Source: Methylophaga sulfidovorans
GTDB lineage: Bacteria > Pseudomonadota > Gammaproteobacteria > Nitrosococcales > Methylophagaceae
Assembly (NCBI RefSeq): GCF_900114205.1
Contig: NZ_FOSH01000004.1
Location: forward strand, 176,769 to 240,768
Reading direction: 5' to 3'
DNA: 64,000 bases
The position numbers were made by a program, and so were the translations under genes. The stretch's first letter is position 1; each line of letters opens with the position of its first letter. Shown in pieces: positions 53,948-62,478 of this stretch. The notes under the pieces were generated by a model, which did not search any database, was not told where the DNA came from, and worked only from the letters and a program-made list of their open reading frames with translations.

Positions 53948-54088
53948 TTAAATATCCACAGGAAAGGAAACAGGGGAGTTCAGACTAATGATGGGTTTGC
54001 CGGCATAGACATTTTTCACCATCATCAATGCCAGCAGAAATAGGGCAATGGATAATACAATCACCAGCGATTTTTTTAGTTTTGCCAT
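53948..54088 (-). CDS. 46-residue single-pass membrane peptide
   Basis: A small protein beginning MAKLKKSLVIVLSIALFLLAL. A basic N-terminus and one hydrophobic helix (about 6-26) are followed by an extracytoplasmic tail (VYAGKPIISLNSPVSFPVDI). Ribosome site GGAGG lies eight bases before ATG 54088, and an upstream frame extension is unsupported because it would overlap the previous gene. It begins one base after the PEGA-SUMF1 stop and ends three bases before the MotA-like start, so it is a real operon member. Could be a small channel regulator, but this is inference only. Confidence 0.7.
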   Translation of the reverse strand: MAKLKKSLVIVLSIALFLLALMMVKNVYAGKPIISLNSPVSFPVDI

Positions 54089-54089
54089 A

Positions 54090-56096
54090 TTAATGACCTC
54101 CGTAAACAAAGCGACCCAGCCGGAATCCAATATCATCTCTAGCCTGGCTTGCGCCATCGCGGTATGACGCTCTTAATTCTGAAAGTGTGCCTGAGCGCCA
54201 GTTGGCGCCTTTAACTACATGCTCATCGCTGAGTGTTGTATCCAGCGTTTGTGCATAAGAATGCCCTTGTTTGGGTACAGTAAGTGAGTAGCTGTCATGT
54301 GTCCATTCACTCACATTACCGCCCATATCAAACAGGCCTGACAGTTCTCGTTTCATCGACATTACTGGCGCCACACCAGCATAACCATCGTTATAACGTG
54401 GCACATAATGCGTCACAGAGCCTTTTGCTGATTCATCAGCAATATTGACGGCTTTAGGTGGAATCGTTTTGTCATTTCCCCAGACAAAAATCGTTTGAGT
54501 AGGGCGAGCGGCTTTTCGGGCTAACCACTCCCATTCAGCCTCAGTCAGCAAGCGATAACCATCCGCTTGATCATTGATGTGAGTGACTGCATTACCGTTG
54601 ATTTTATACACCGGTGTTAAACTTTCTGCCTGACTTAACCAGTTGGCATAACGTACCGTATCTAACCAGCTGACTGAGGTGGCAGGCAGGTTAGGGGTGC
54701 CGCCATGGCTTTTATCAAACTGTGCATAGGATTGATTAGTGACTTCATGCACACCCGCATAAAACGGCCGGTTAATCGTGACTTTGCGGATAAACTCATT
54801 GGCTCGTTGCCCAGGTTCACTGCGTTCTGCGCCCATGATGATGGTGTCATTCGGTGTAAATAACTGCATCTCGTCACCGGCACGAGTTTTATAGTGTCTG
54901 GGTGCTTCTTGCAGGCGGGCTTGTTTTTCGGTGAGTAAATTTACTGAAACACTGCTGGTGGATTTTGCTGAGGGCATGATGGTGCGAGTCTCAGAGCGAT
55001 AGCCTGCCAAATCGAAACGAATCGTCTGTGGCAACGCATCCAGCGTTAGTGTCAGTGGTGTCTGTCCGATGGTTTTGTTATTGATAGTCACTGAAGCTTG
55101 AGGCGTGGATTCAATCACCACTTTACCCATTTCTTTTTTCAGGCTGAAGTTAAGCTTAGTGCTTTCACCTTGTTTAAGATTGACGTGTTGGGATTGTGAA
55201 AAATAGCCGGGTTTTTTATAACTCAGCACGGTGTTCTTATTAGCCTCGATTTTGACGACATCGGCGACTGGTGTATCAATACCATTTACCGTTAAGGTGC
55301 CACCCACCGGTGATACGCTGAGACTCACTCTGGCGCGTTCTGCCGGCAGTCGATACTGTCTGCTGACGTGCTTTGTTCTTTGGGTGATGTTGATAGAATC
55401 CGTAACAGTTTCAAAGCCTGCTTTTTGGATTTGCAGCGGATATTGACCGCCGGGCAGTGATATTGATAGAGGTGTCTGGCCGACCTCTTTTCCTTCTATG
55501 CTGACCTTAGCTCCAGCGGGCTGGCTGCTGAGAGATAATTCGCCAGTGATGGGGGTAAAGCTCAGGGTTTTTTCAACAATATCACCCGGTTTCAGCGTGT
55601 AGTTTTTAGTAACGGGCTCAAAATAGGGGTGACTGGCCGTGATGTTGTAATCACCCTGTTCGAGTTTTGTTGTAAACGTATTGCTTATAGCAGTGAGGTT
55701 TTTGTCGACATACCAACTGGTTTTATTATCTTCGAGAGCTGTTTTCAAAATGATTTCGGCAGGCAGCGGCTGTAAGGTGATTTGTGTCACTTTGCCAAAG
55801 CCGGATTGGGAGATAAGCTGAGTGGCCGTTTGATATCCTGGTGCCGAAGCTTCTACTTCTGCCGAACTAGAAAGGCTATATAAATGATGATCAATTATCA
55901 GGGCAAGGCCACGGCTGACATTTAGCTGAGCATATTGACTGATGGATTCAGGCAATACCTGAACCGGTGTGGCTCTGGAAGTGATTAACGCTGCGGCAAC
56001 GAAGCTGGCCACCACGATAAAACCTAAACCCAGCCATAACAACATTCGACGTTGTTGTCGTTTGGCAGCTTCAATTGCCTGATTAAATTCGCTCAT
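54090..56096 (-). CDS. PEGA-repeat/SUMF1-like membrane protein
   Basis: A 668-residue protein: cytoplasmic N-tail, one membrane helix (about 19-40), three to four PEGA-type beta modules (about 60-400; e.g. PAGAKVSIEGKEVGQTPLSI, PQASVTINNKTIGQTPLTL) and a C-terminal SUMF1/formylglycine-generating-enzyme-like domain (about 405-668) with EVTNQSYAQF, RLLTEAEWEWLARKA, GGNVSEWTHD and DDIGFRLGRF. No Cys occurs anywhere in the protein, so the FGE catalytic pair is absent and a binding or scaffolding role is likely. ATG 56096 is used; TTG 56102 with AGGT eight bases upstream is an alternative. It overlaps the upstream gene. Confidence 0.83.
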   Translation of the reverse strand: MSEFNQAIEAAKRQQRRMLLWLGLGFIVVASFVAAALITSRATPVQVLPESISQYAQLNVSRGLALIIDHHLYSLSSSAEVEASAPGYQTATQLISQSGFGKVTQITLQPLPAEIILKTALEDNKTSWYVDKNLTAISNTFTTKLEQGDYNITASHPYFEPVTKNYTLKPGDIVEKTLSFTPITGELSLSSQPAGAKVSIEGKEVGQTPLSISLPGGQYPLQIQKAGFETVTDSINITQRTKHVSRQYRLPAERARVSLSVSPVGGTLTVNGIDTPVADVVKIEANKNTVLSYKKPGYFSQSQHVNLKQGESTKLNFSLKKEMGKVVIESTPQASVTINNKTIGQTPLTLTLDALPQTIRFDLAGYRSETRTIMPSAKSTSSVSVNLLTEKQARLQEAPRHYKTRAGDEMQLFTPNDTIIMGAERSEPGQRANEFIRKVTINRPFYAGVHEVTNQSYAQFDKSHGGTPNLPATSVSWLDTVRYANWLSQAESLTPVYKINGNAVTHINDQADGYRLLTEAEWEWLARKAARPTQTIFVWGNDKTIPPKAVNIADESAKGSVTHYVPRYNDGYAGVAPVMSMKRELSGLFDMGGNVSEWTHDSYSLTVPKQGHSYAQTLDTTLSDEHVVKGANWRSGTLSELRASYRDGASQARDDIGFRLGRFVYGGH

Positions 56097-57525
56097 CTGC
56101 AATCACGGTGACCTGGAAGTCGCTTCGGTTGAGCGGTATTTGCACTTCAATCAGTTTGGAACGATATCCCTCACGTTTGCCCTCAAAGGAATAGGTGCCG
56201 GGTTTGAGCTGAATCGTTTTGCCAGTGGTTTCACCGACTTTACCCACACCCCGCACGGAGACAAAGGTTTTACCATCAGAAATAACATTCACGTTCACTG
56301 GGGTGTTCACCGCATTGATAGTGGATTTCAACTGTTGAGCTATTTTTGCCAGAGAAGGGCTCTGAGCACTAAAAGACTCAGCCTGAATCACATTAATATC
56401 GGCAGTGGCTTTCACTGCGGGATTGCTCAGACGATAAGGATTTTGTAATAAGCCCTGAATATTCTGATTGATTTCGACAATCCGTTTGGCCTGGTTTAAA
56501 CGATCGATAAGGTCTTTATTTGAAGGGCGTTCTTTTAAGGCGGCGTTTAATTCCTGTTTGGTCGCATCCCAGTTATCGGCTTTTTGTGCCTGGTCAGCAG
56601 CGGCAACATGTTGCTCAAAGCGCAGCTGTGATTCCAGTGTTGCCAGCGATGTACTGACTTCTTTATTTTCAGGGCGAGCCGGATAAATTTTCTGTGCTTG
56701 CTTGAGGGCTTGTCTGGCTTTTTCAGGTTGCCGTTGCTCAATGGCGTTATACGCCTGAGATATCGCTTGATTAAATCGTGACTCAGCCAGTTGCGTACGC
56801 AGCACACTGGCACGTTGTTTCATCTCTTCCCGATCCGGTTCGATTTTCAGTAAATCTTCAATCAGAGACAGCTCTTTGCTCGGCTTATTTTCATTTTTGG
56901 CAACACGAATCGCCTCATTCAGCTCCACAATTTGTGGGATGTTTTCTATTTTCTTTTCCAACACCTGAGCGTCTGCTGAATCAGCTTTGTGAATAAGCGC
57001 CTTATCTATCGCCAGACGGGCACTTTGATAATCATAATTATCATATGCTGCTTGTGCGTCTTTCATGGCTTTTTCAAAAGCGGTTTCACTGTCAGTCAGT
57101 GTTTTCTCAGCGGTTTGGGTCAGGGTATCAATCGCCTGTTTGGCTTTAGCATATTGACCAGCACCAAAGGTATCCACGGCGGTTTGTTCCTGACTTTTTA
57201 AGGTATCGGCCAGTGTTTTATCCCAGCTGTCGATATCGATTTTTTCCAGCTGCGGTTTCAGCGTATTTTCATAAAAAGAAAAAGCATCCAGATAGGCTTG
57301 GCGTAATGCGGCGACGTCTTCTTCGTTTTTGGGTTCTTCGATTTTTTGTGGTGCGGCTTGTGTTTCTGGCGGTGATTCTTTAGTAGGAGTACTGTTAAAG
57401 CGAACATTGTTAAGACTAAACAGTACCAGTCCTGTCACCACAATGAGTGAGAGAACAATAATCACGCCAATCAGCAGGCGCTGTTGTTTCGCCTGCTTGG
57501 CTCTGCGGATTTCTTCATTGATCAT
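56083..57525 (-). CDS. TPR/coiled-coil membrane protein with PEGA-like C-terminus
   Basis: A 480-residue protein with cytoplasmic tail, membrane helix (about 18-39), a long helical periplasmic part (about 80-370) resembling TPR/SEL1-like repeats (e.g. YDYQSARLAIDKALIHKADSADAQ, quoted in part as SARLAIDKALIHKADSAD; NWDATKQELNAALKERPSN), and a C-terminal beta domain (about 395-480) with the PEGA-like KTIQLKPGTYSFEGKREGYRSK. Its topology mirrors the PEGA-SUMF1 protein. Starts eight bases after the lipoprotein stop; weak ribosome site. I do not recognise a named homologue. Probably a periplasmic scaffold of the complex. Confidence 0.75.
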   Translation of the reverse strand: MINEEIRRAKQAKQQRLLIGVIIVLSLIVVTGLVLFSLNNVRFNSTPTKESPPETQAAPQKIEEPKNEEDVAALRQAYLDAFSFYENTLKPQLEKIDIDSWDKTLADTLKSQEQTAVDTFGAGQYAKAKQAIDTLTQTAEKTLTDSETAFEKAMKDAQAAYDNYDYQSARLAIDKALIHKADSADAQVLEKKIENIPQIVELNEAIRVAKNENKPSKELSLIEDLLKIEPDREEMKQRASVLRTQLAESRFNQAISQAYNAIEQRQPEKARQALKQAQKIYPARPENKEVSTSLATLESQLRFEQHVAAADQAQKADNWDATKQELNAALKERPSNKDLIDRLNQAKRIVEINQNIQGLLQNPYRLSNPAVKATADINVIQAESFSAQSPSLAKIAQQLKSTINAVNTPVNVNVISDGKTFVSVRGVGKVGETTGKTIQLKPGTYSFEGKREGYRSKLIEVQIPLNRSDFQVTVIADERI

Positions 57526-57533
57526 GACGGATA

Positions 57534-58769
57534 TTAAAGCGCTTTATCGGGTGTTGATTCAAGCTCATACATACGCGCCATAAAGGCTCGCCATTGTTGA
57601 AATTGCTGTTCCATATTACCGGTCAGTTTGGTGCTTTGATTATCAAACTCAATCACCTGAGGTGACATTTCCAGATCCAATGACTGGCCTAGCTCATTGA
57701 TCGCATCCTGATGGAATTTAGCTTCCTCGCGAGAAGTAATACCACTGGTGACTAACACCGCACCGCCAATACCGCCGGCGATGGTGGCCATATCTCTGCC
57801 TAAGGTATTGTTATTACGATTGCCATTAGAGCCGACGGCCACCGCTGCTGCAATCAACAAAGCACCACCAATAATCTTCATCAGACTTTCATTCTGTGCT
57901 TGCTTTTGCAGTCTCAGTTCTGTCGCGCTGGCTTTTTGCCAGGTCAGGTAGCTGTCATTCATTTTCTGAGAAAAAGCGGCGTAGTTGGGCTGCAGATTAT
58001 CAACAAATAATTGTTCTTTTACGCGAATCGCTTTTACACGTTCATAAAGTGGATCAGCTTCACTTGGCATGCCTTTGAGCTTAATCGGGGTGGAGCTGGT
58101 ATCCATATATTCATCAAAGGCTTTGTCGTTAAAGCTGGCGCCAAAACGTAAATCGGCAATATGTTTTACCGTGCTCAGCTCTGAAGGTTTTTGTTTCAGT
58201 AAGGCTTTGACGATATCGGCAGCCGCTTTATTAAATGCCGGATCATAAGGATCTTTATCGGTATTTCTGGGGTTTTTGTAAAAGCCATCACTCACTTCGT
58301 AATCAATATTGTCATCCAGCCACTGTTTGCCACTGGCATCGATGACATTCATATCAAACTCCACTTCCAGACCGTTTGATTCGACAATTTTGCCTAATAC
58401 ATACAGATCACCAGAAGCCGTTTTATCAGGCGTGACTCTGACAGCACCAAACTTACCGGTATCATCGAGGGCTTTTTTCAGTTTGTAAGCAAAACGATTG
58501 GCTTCTGCCCGACGTAATTCCGGCCATACACCTTCTTTTTCGTAATTGGCCGCCTTGTCAGAAAGACCGGGCGAGAACACTGGAATAACCACATCCATTT
58601 TCGGGCCGCTGTATGCCGTTTTTGACATATCTTCACTAAAGCTCGAAGACGAACGCGGTCCGACATTTACACCTGAACCGGATGTGGTGGCACAACCTGT
58701 GAGCACATGCAGCATGACCAGCAGGTAAACAAGGTATTTGGATGGTCTTCTAAAACGGTCAATGTTCAA
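57534..58769 (-). CDS. Outer membrane-type lipoprotein with glycine-rich hydrophobic hairpin
   Basis: A 411-residue lipoprotein. The signal ends in the lipobox LTGC (Cys26). The N-terminal domain (about 50-230) is soluble alpha/beta with a GDLYVLGKIVESNG strand, and resembles LPS or pilus assembly lipoproteins only loosely. Residues about 285-345 are highly hydrophobic and glycine-rich (MKIIGGALLIAAAVAVGSNG and then TIAGGIGGAVLVTSGITS), a possible membrane-inserting hairpin. Start TTG 58769 has AAGGG at ideal distance, and it overlaps the upstream stop by eleven bases. No family assigned. Confidence 0.72.
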   Translation of the reverse strand: MNIDRFRRPSKYLVYLLVMLHVLTGCATTSGSGVNVGPRSSSSFSEDMSKTAYSGPKMDVVIPVFSPGLSDKAANYEKEGVWPELRRAEANRFAYKLKKALDDTGKFGAVRVTPDKTASGDLYVLGKIVESNGLEVEFDMNVIDASGKQWLDDNIDYEVSDGFYKNPRNTDKDPYDPAFNKAAADIVKALLKQKPSELSTVKHIADLRFGASFNDKAFDEYMDTSSTPIKLKGMPSEADPLYERVKAIRVKEQLFVDNLQPNYAAFSQKMNDSYLTWQKASATELRLQKQAQNESLMKIIGGALLIAAAVAVGSNGNRNNNTLGRDMATIAGGIGGAVLVTSGITSREEAKFHQDAINELGQSLDLEMSPQVIEFDNQSTKLTGNMEQQFQQWRAFMARMYELESTPDKAL

Positions 58770-59385
58770 CGTTCATACCCTTATATTTTCTGTATTCATC
58801 CCAGAGTTTTTTGCGTATCTCTGGATCCGTTTCTGCTTCTGCGGCGACACGAATCTGAGCGGCAATCGCGTCATCATTATCCGCGGGAGGAATGTCTTCC
58901 GGAATCTTACCATTTTCAGCTACATTGCCTGAGGCTGATATCTCACCTGAAGCGGATTCTGTTGATTCCTGTGTGTTTGCTGCAGTAGCGGTTGCATCGT
59001 TAGAGGGGGCTTGTTCTGTGCCTTGCATAGTGTCACTGGCAACAGACTCTGTACCACTGGCACCGCCTGCTGAGTTGCCATTTCCTGCGTCGCCACCACC
59101 GTCAGCACCTGATCCAGATCCATTGCCACTATTAGATGACGATGAATTAGAAGAGATGGCGATTTTACATAACTCAAAGCGATTAAGAGAATCACTCAGT
59201 GCCTGTTCCATACGCGCCAGTTTTTCTGCCCGGGTCAACGTAGGATCATCCAGATAATCGACACTTACATTCTCACAATCCGGGCCGTTATTTGCTGATT
59301 CATCCGCCAGGCTCAGCCCGGAATAGACCATAGAACTCGTCATCAAAGCGAGTAATAAAGAAACAGAAACAGGCTTTTTTCTCAT
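58759..59385 (-). CDS. Secreted low-complexity protein
   Basis: A 208-residue protein, first of the leftward operon. Signal peptide about 1-27 (cleavage near SLA-DES). The mature N-terminal part (about 30-75) is helical with two Cys (DCENVS and LCKIAIS) that may pair. The middle (about 80-170) is Gly/Ser/Asn/Ala-rich low complexity (SNSGNGSGSGADGG), and the C-terminus is a short charged helical domain ending DPEIRKKLWDEYRKYKG. GGGAGC before ATG 59385. No homology recognised. It is translationally coupled to the lipoprotein gene. Confidence 0.68.
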   Translation of the reverse strand: MRKKPVSVSLLLALMTSSMVYSGLSLADESANNGPDCENVSVDYLDDPTLTRAEKLARMEQALSDSLNRFELCKIAISSNSSSSNSGNGSGSGADGGGDAGNGNSAGGASGTESVASDTMQGTEQAPSNDATATAANTQESTESASGEISASGNVAENGKIPEDIPPADNDDAIAAQIRVAAEAETDPEIRKKLWDEYRKYKGMNVEH

Positions 59386-59523
59386 CGTTGAAAAAGCTCC
59401 CGAAGAGGTTCATTGATTAATGATAGCTATCTTAAAACGATAAGACAGCAAAAAGCACAGATCTTTCCTGAGCGACTATGAGGTATAGCATTTTTAAGGT
59501 TATCGAATGGTTAAATGACAGCT

Positions 59524-59552
59524 TGCGGTGAATAAGGTGATTAATCACCGCA
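59524..59552. promoter_or_regulatory. 29-bp palindrome upstream of the VWA operon (Fic-type operator)
   Basis: TGCGGTGAATAA-N5-TTAATCACCGCA (59524-59535, 59541-59552), arms 12 bp with one mismatch. It has the same 12-5-12 architecture as two palindromes upstream of the Fic gene (62390-62418, 62445-62473). It lies 139 bp upstream of the operon's first gene, between it and the PQQ dehydrogenase 3' end. Confidence 0.55.
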
Positions 59553-59584
59553 TAAAGTTTGGCATTACCTAAATTCTGACCCTA

Positions 59585-59615
59585 TTAGTTTTGTTATATC
59601 AATTAACAAAACTAA
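59585..59615. terminator. 12-bp hairpin near the PQQ dehydrogenase 3' end
   Basis: TTAGTTTTGTTA (59585-59596) pairs perfectly with TAACAAAACTAA (59604-59615) around a seven-base loop. It lies 16 bp after the stop of the leftward PQQ dehydrogenase gene. AT-rich, no T run on the minus strand, so terminator function is uncertain. Confidence 0.4.
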
Positions 59616-59630
59616 CAGACTGACCGCTTG

Positions 59631-60953
59631 TTAATTTTTTTCAGGGCTAACACGCCATACCGTATTACCGACATCATCTGCCACCAGTAAGCCACCCATT
59701 TTATCGACGACAACACCGACCGGACATCCTCTTGCATCACCATTTTCGTCCACGAATCCGGTTAAGATTTCCTGAGGCAGACCATCAGGCTTACCATTCT
59801 TAAACGGTACAAAAATGACTTTATAACCGCTTAACGGTTTTCTGTTCCAGGAGCCATGTTGTCCAATAAAGGCACCATTGCGATATTTATCTGCTAGCAA
59901 ATCAGCATTATAAAACGTCAGGCCCAATGAAGCGGTATGCGCGCCCAATGCATAATCGGGTTTGATGGCTTTTTCCACTAACTCAGGTCGTTGAGGTTGC
60001 ACTCTGGTATCCACATGTTGTCCGTAATAACTATAAGGCCAGCCATAGAAAGCACCGTCTTTTACCGAGGTCATATAATCCGGCACCAGATCACTACCAA
60101 TTTCGTCACGTTCGTTAACCGTGGTCCAAAGTTCACCAGTCTGTGGCTGCCAGTCCAGCCCATTTGGATTGCGTAAACCGGATGCAAACAGACGTTTTTC
60201 ACCCGTTTGCAGATTCACTTCCAAAATTGCCGCACGATTCTTTTCTGCTTCCATGCCGTTTTCACCGATATTACTGTTTGAACCCACGGTGGCATAAAGC
60301 TTTGTGCCGTCCTCATTCGCAATAATATTCTTAGTCCAGTGATGATTAATTGGTCCACCCGGTAAATCTGTCACATGCTCTGGCTTAGCCGTGATTTGGG
60401 TCTGTCCTTCTTCATAAGGGAATCGCACTATCTCATCAGCATTGGCGACATAAAAATCATTGCCAATCAGTGCCATACCAAATGGGGAGTGCAGATTTTT
60501 TAAGAACACATGCCTTGTTTCAGCGACACCATCATTATCGTTGTCACGAAGTAAGGTAATACGATCAGCACTGGGTACCGCTGCACCGGCATCTTCTAAT
60601 ACCATGCCTTTAATCCAGGATTTAATACTCCAATCCGAGTTTTCACTTTTCGGTGCATTTGACTCAGCCACCAATACATCGCCGTTGGGTAAGATATACA
60701 ACCAGCGAGGATGATCTAAATCCACAGCAAACCGATTCACCATCAGACCTTTAGCAGCGGTGGGTTTGGCGTCAATCGGCCAGCCTTTAGCGGACGCAAT
60801 ATTTAAGGTCGGGATAAGTGAGGTTTCGGGTGCAACTAATACCGGATCAGGCCCAAAATCAGCCTGTGAAGCAATTTTAGACGTATTGCCACAACCACTC
60901 AGGCAGATGGCTATGATAATCATCGCGGCGGTGTATTTATATTGGTGCTGCAT
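59631..60953 (-). CDS. PQQ-dependent sugar/sorbosone dehydrogenase-type lipoprotein
   Basis: A 440-residue protein with a lipobox CLSGC (Cys21), so probably attached to the outer membrane or inner membrane on the periplasmic side. The rest is a six-bladed beta-propeller of the soluble PQQ-glucose/sorbosone dehydrogenase (GSDH/PF07995) type: [51 protein letters not shown] (as [12 protein letters not shown]), and [13 protein letters not shown] binding is expected from family homology; the sugar is unknown. AAGGAG precedes ATG 60953. A pqqA gene occurs 28 kb away in the window. Confidence 0.85.
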   Translation of the reverse strand: MQHQYKYTAAMIIIAICLSGCGNTSKIASQADFGPDPVLVAPETSLIPTLNIASAKGWPIDAKPTAAKGLMVNRFAVDLDHPRWLYILPNGDVLVAESNAPKSENSDWSIKSWIKGMVLEDAGAAVPSADRITLLRDNDNDGVAETRHVFLKNLHSPFGMALIGNDFYVANADEIVRFPYEEGQTQITAKPEHVTDLPGGPINHHWTKNIIANEDGTKLYATVGSNSNIGENGMEAEKNRAAILEVNLQTGEKRLFASGLRNPNGLDWQPQTGELWTTVNERDEIGSDLVPDYMTSVKDGAFYGWPYSYYGQHVDTRVQPQRPELVEKAIKPDYALGAHTASLGLTFYNADLLADKYRNGAFIGQHGSWNRKPLSGYKVIFVPFKNGKPDGLPQEILTGFVDENGDARGCPVGVVVDKMGGLLVADDVGNTVWRVSPEKN

Positions 60954-61523
60954 AGTGTGCTCCTTACAATAAAAGCTAAAGCGTTAGCTCCATTTGAGAA
61001 AATCAATTTCAGTTTAACAATGTCGACTTAGTCATCGAATTGATGTGGGTTAAAACGCAGACTTACATTAACTTAACACTGTCGTCATATTTTGAAGTGA
61101 CAATGAAATGATGTAAGAGCGACCATTGGCCACAAATTGATAATTCACCATAAAGAAACAACAGTAATTTTCACGTGAAGACAGAGCGGTAACATCCGGT
61201 TGGTGAAACCTTGATATGCAGCTCAACACAATTGAACGTTGATTAGCATGACAAACTATGGAATATTTAACCAATATAAACAGCTTCTTACAGCTACTAA
61301 AGAGTGTGAAAAGCTGTTTGCAAAAAGGACGCTTACACCATTTGGAACGGATACCTTGCTACTTCATGGCCTCTTCTCAGAAAAGTATCTATTTCCAATT
61401 TGATCAAAAGCGGGCCTCATAAACCACTGTTATCCAGCCACAAATTAAGCTGAGAATGATAATCCAATCCAAGCAACTTAACTTTGCTTACCTAAGCCAC
61501 AACCAATATACATGGAGTAATAG
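60954..61523. other. 570-bp noncoding region
   Basis: No gene is supported. A 68-codon frame on the minus strand (61068-61274) has no ribosome site and an unusual composition and is rejected. One imperfect inverted repeat near 60973-60990 (AGCTAAAGC with GCTTTAGCT-like) is noted. The promoter of the 61524 gene is expected near its right end. Confidence 0.4.
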
Positions 61524-62267
61524 ATGTTCAAGATGATGTTCTTATTTGTGTCAGTTCTTCTCAGTTTTTCTGTCTTTGCAGGAGGTACAAAACCAACTCT
61601 TTCTAGAGAAAGCATAGGAGATATTGAGGGGATCCTTAAGGATGAAAAAACATGGGCTGCTCATGAGCTTGTTGCAGAGCAGAGTTACCGCATGAAAGTC
61701 GATCACCCCCTCAGTTTAGGCGTGTTCAACGTCAAACGTCCCTTACCTATTCAATTGACTTTTCTTAAGAAGGAAGATGCGGGGACAGCAAACTGCAGAG
61801 CCTATTTTCTTGATAAAAATTTTTCAGCCAAAGAAGCTAAGTCATTTTTTGAGCAGCATGCAGGCTCGAAGCTAAAGTTATTAAATGGTCAGCTAGTTAA
61901 GCTCACAAGCACTGGTGGTTCTGCCAGATGGTGCAAATTTACTGACTATAAAGTACTGGCAAGCAAAAACGAGCGAGAACAGGCAGGGCAGAACAAAGCA
62001 ACTGAGGATAATGCTTATCAATTTGAAGGCACGATAAAAGTCCTTGTGGCTCGATTGCACCCTTCAAACATGATTATGCGTCAGCTAAACGCAGGGGATA
62101 TCACACAGAAAAGTCTATTTGAACGTTGTGACAAGACGCTGACGATAGCTCCACCTCTTGCTTCACACATGAAAGGGCCTGCATATATGAATAAAGAGGC
62201 AACAGTTCATGTAACGATAGAAGGTAGGAAATGTGTCGCGACAAGTGTTGTATTTAACGCTAAATAA
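61524..62267 (+). CDS. Hypothetical secreted protein
   Basis: A 247-residue protein with a signal peptide (MFKMMFLFVSVLLSFSVFA, cleavage near FAG). Four Cys occur (TANCRAY, ARWCKF, ERCDKT, GRKCVA), likely two disulfides. The C-terminal part, KGPAYMNKEATVHVTIEGRKCVATSVVF, looks like a beta-strand-rich domain. I do not recognise a family. It stands between the PQQ dehydrogenase and the Fic gene and has no clear operon partner. Weak ribosome site (ATGGAG seven bases upstream). Confidence 0.65.
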   Translation: MFKMMFLFVSVLLSFSVFAGGTKPTLSRESIGDIEGILKDEKTWAAHELVAEQSYRMKVDHPLSLGVFNVKRPLPIQLTFLKKEDAGTANCRAYFLDKNFSAKEAKSFFEQHAGSKLKLLNGQLVKLTSTGGSARWCKFTDYKVLASKNEREQAGQNKATEDNAYQFEGTIKVLVARLHPSNMIMRQLNAGDITQKSLFERCDKTLTIAPPLASHMKGPAYMNKEATVHVTIEGRKCVATSVVFNAK

Positions 62268-62389
62268 TTGATTGCTGTTGGTGAAATAGCAGCGAAAATG
62301 AAATCAATGACTCTGACTCTATTGGATTTCTGGCAAATGCTTCTTGCCAACCCTATTTATAAACAACCACTGGCGAAAAACTAACTGCT

Positions 62390-62418
62390 TGCGGTGAATA
62401 AAGTGGTTAATCACCGCA
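62390..62418. promoter_or_regulatory. 29-bp palindrome 1 upstream of the Fic gene
   Basis: TGCGGTGAATAA-N5-TTAATCACCGCA, arms 12 bp with one mismatch. It is 74 bp before the Fic ATG. Its twin lies at 62445-62473 and a related half-site at 62424-62435. Candidate autoregulatory operator. Confidence 0.55.
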
Positions 62419-62423
62419 TTAAA

Positions 62424-62435
62424 TGCAGTGAATAA
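62424..62435 (+). promoter_or_regulatory. Half-site of the Fic palindrome family
   Basis: TGCAGTGAATAA, one base different from the palindrome arm TGCGGTGAATAA, in direct orientation, between the two full palindromes. Confidence 0.4.
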
Positions 62436-62444
62436 GCTTGTTCT

Positions 62445-62473
62445 TGCGGTGAATAAAGACTATTATCACTGCA
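62445..62473. promoter_or_regulatory. 29-bp palindrome 2 upstream of the Fic gene
   Basis: TGCGGTGAATAA-N5-ATTATCACTGCA (62445-62456, 62462-62473), same 12-5-12 layout as the others with two to three mismatches. Located 19 bp before the Fic ATG. Confidence 0.5.
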
Positions 62474-62478
62474 TAATT

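Noticed and set aside
54090..56102. Formylglycine-generating enzyme with sulfatase partner
   Set aside because: The protein has no Cys, and no sulfatase gene occurs in the window.
59631..60953. Methanol dehydrogenase large subunit
   Set aside because: The propeller has GSDH/sorbosone dehydrogenase motifs and is too short for the eight-bladed quinoprotein MDH.
61068..61274. 68-codon minus-strand frame in the region left of the secreted protein gene
   Set aside because: No ribosome site, no domain and odd composition; more likely noncoding.
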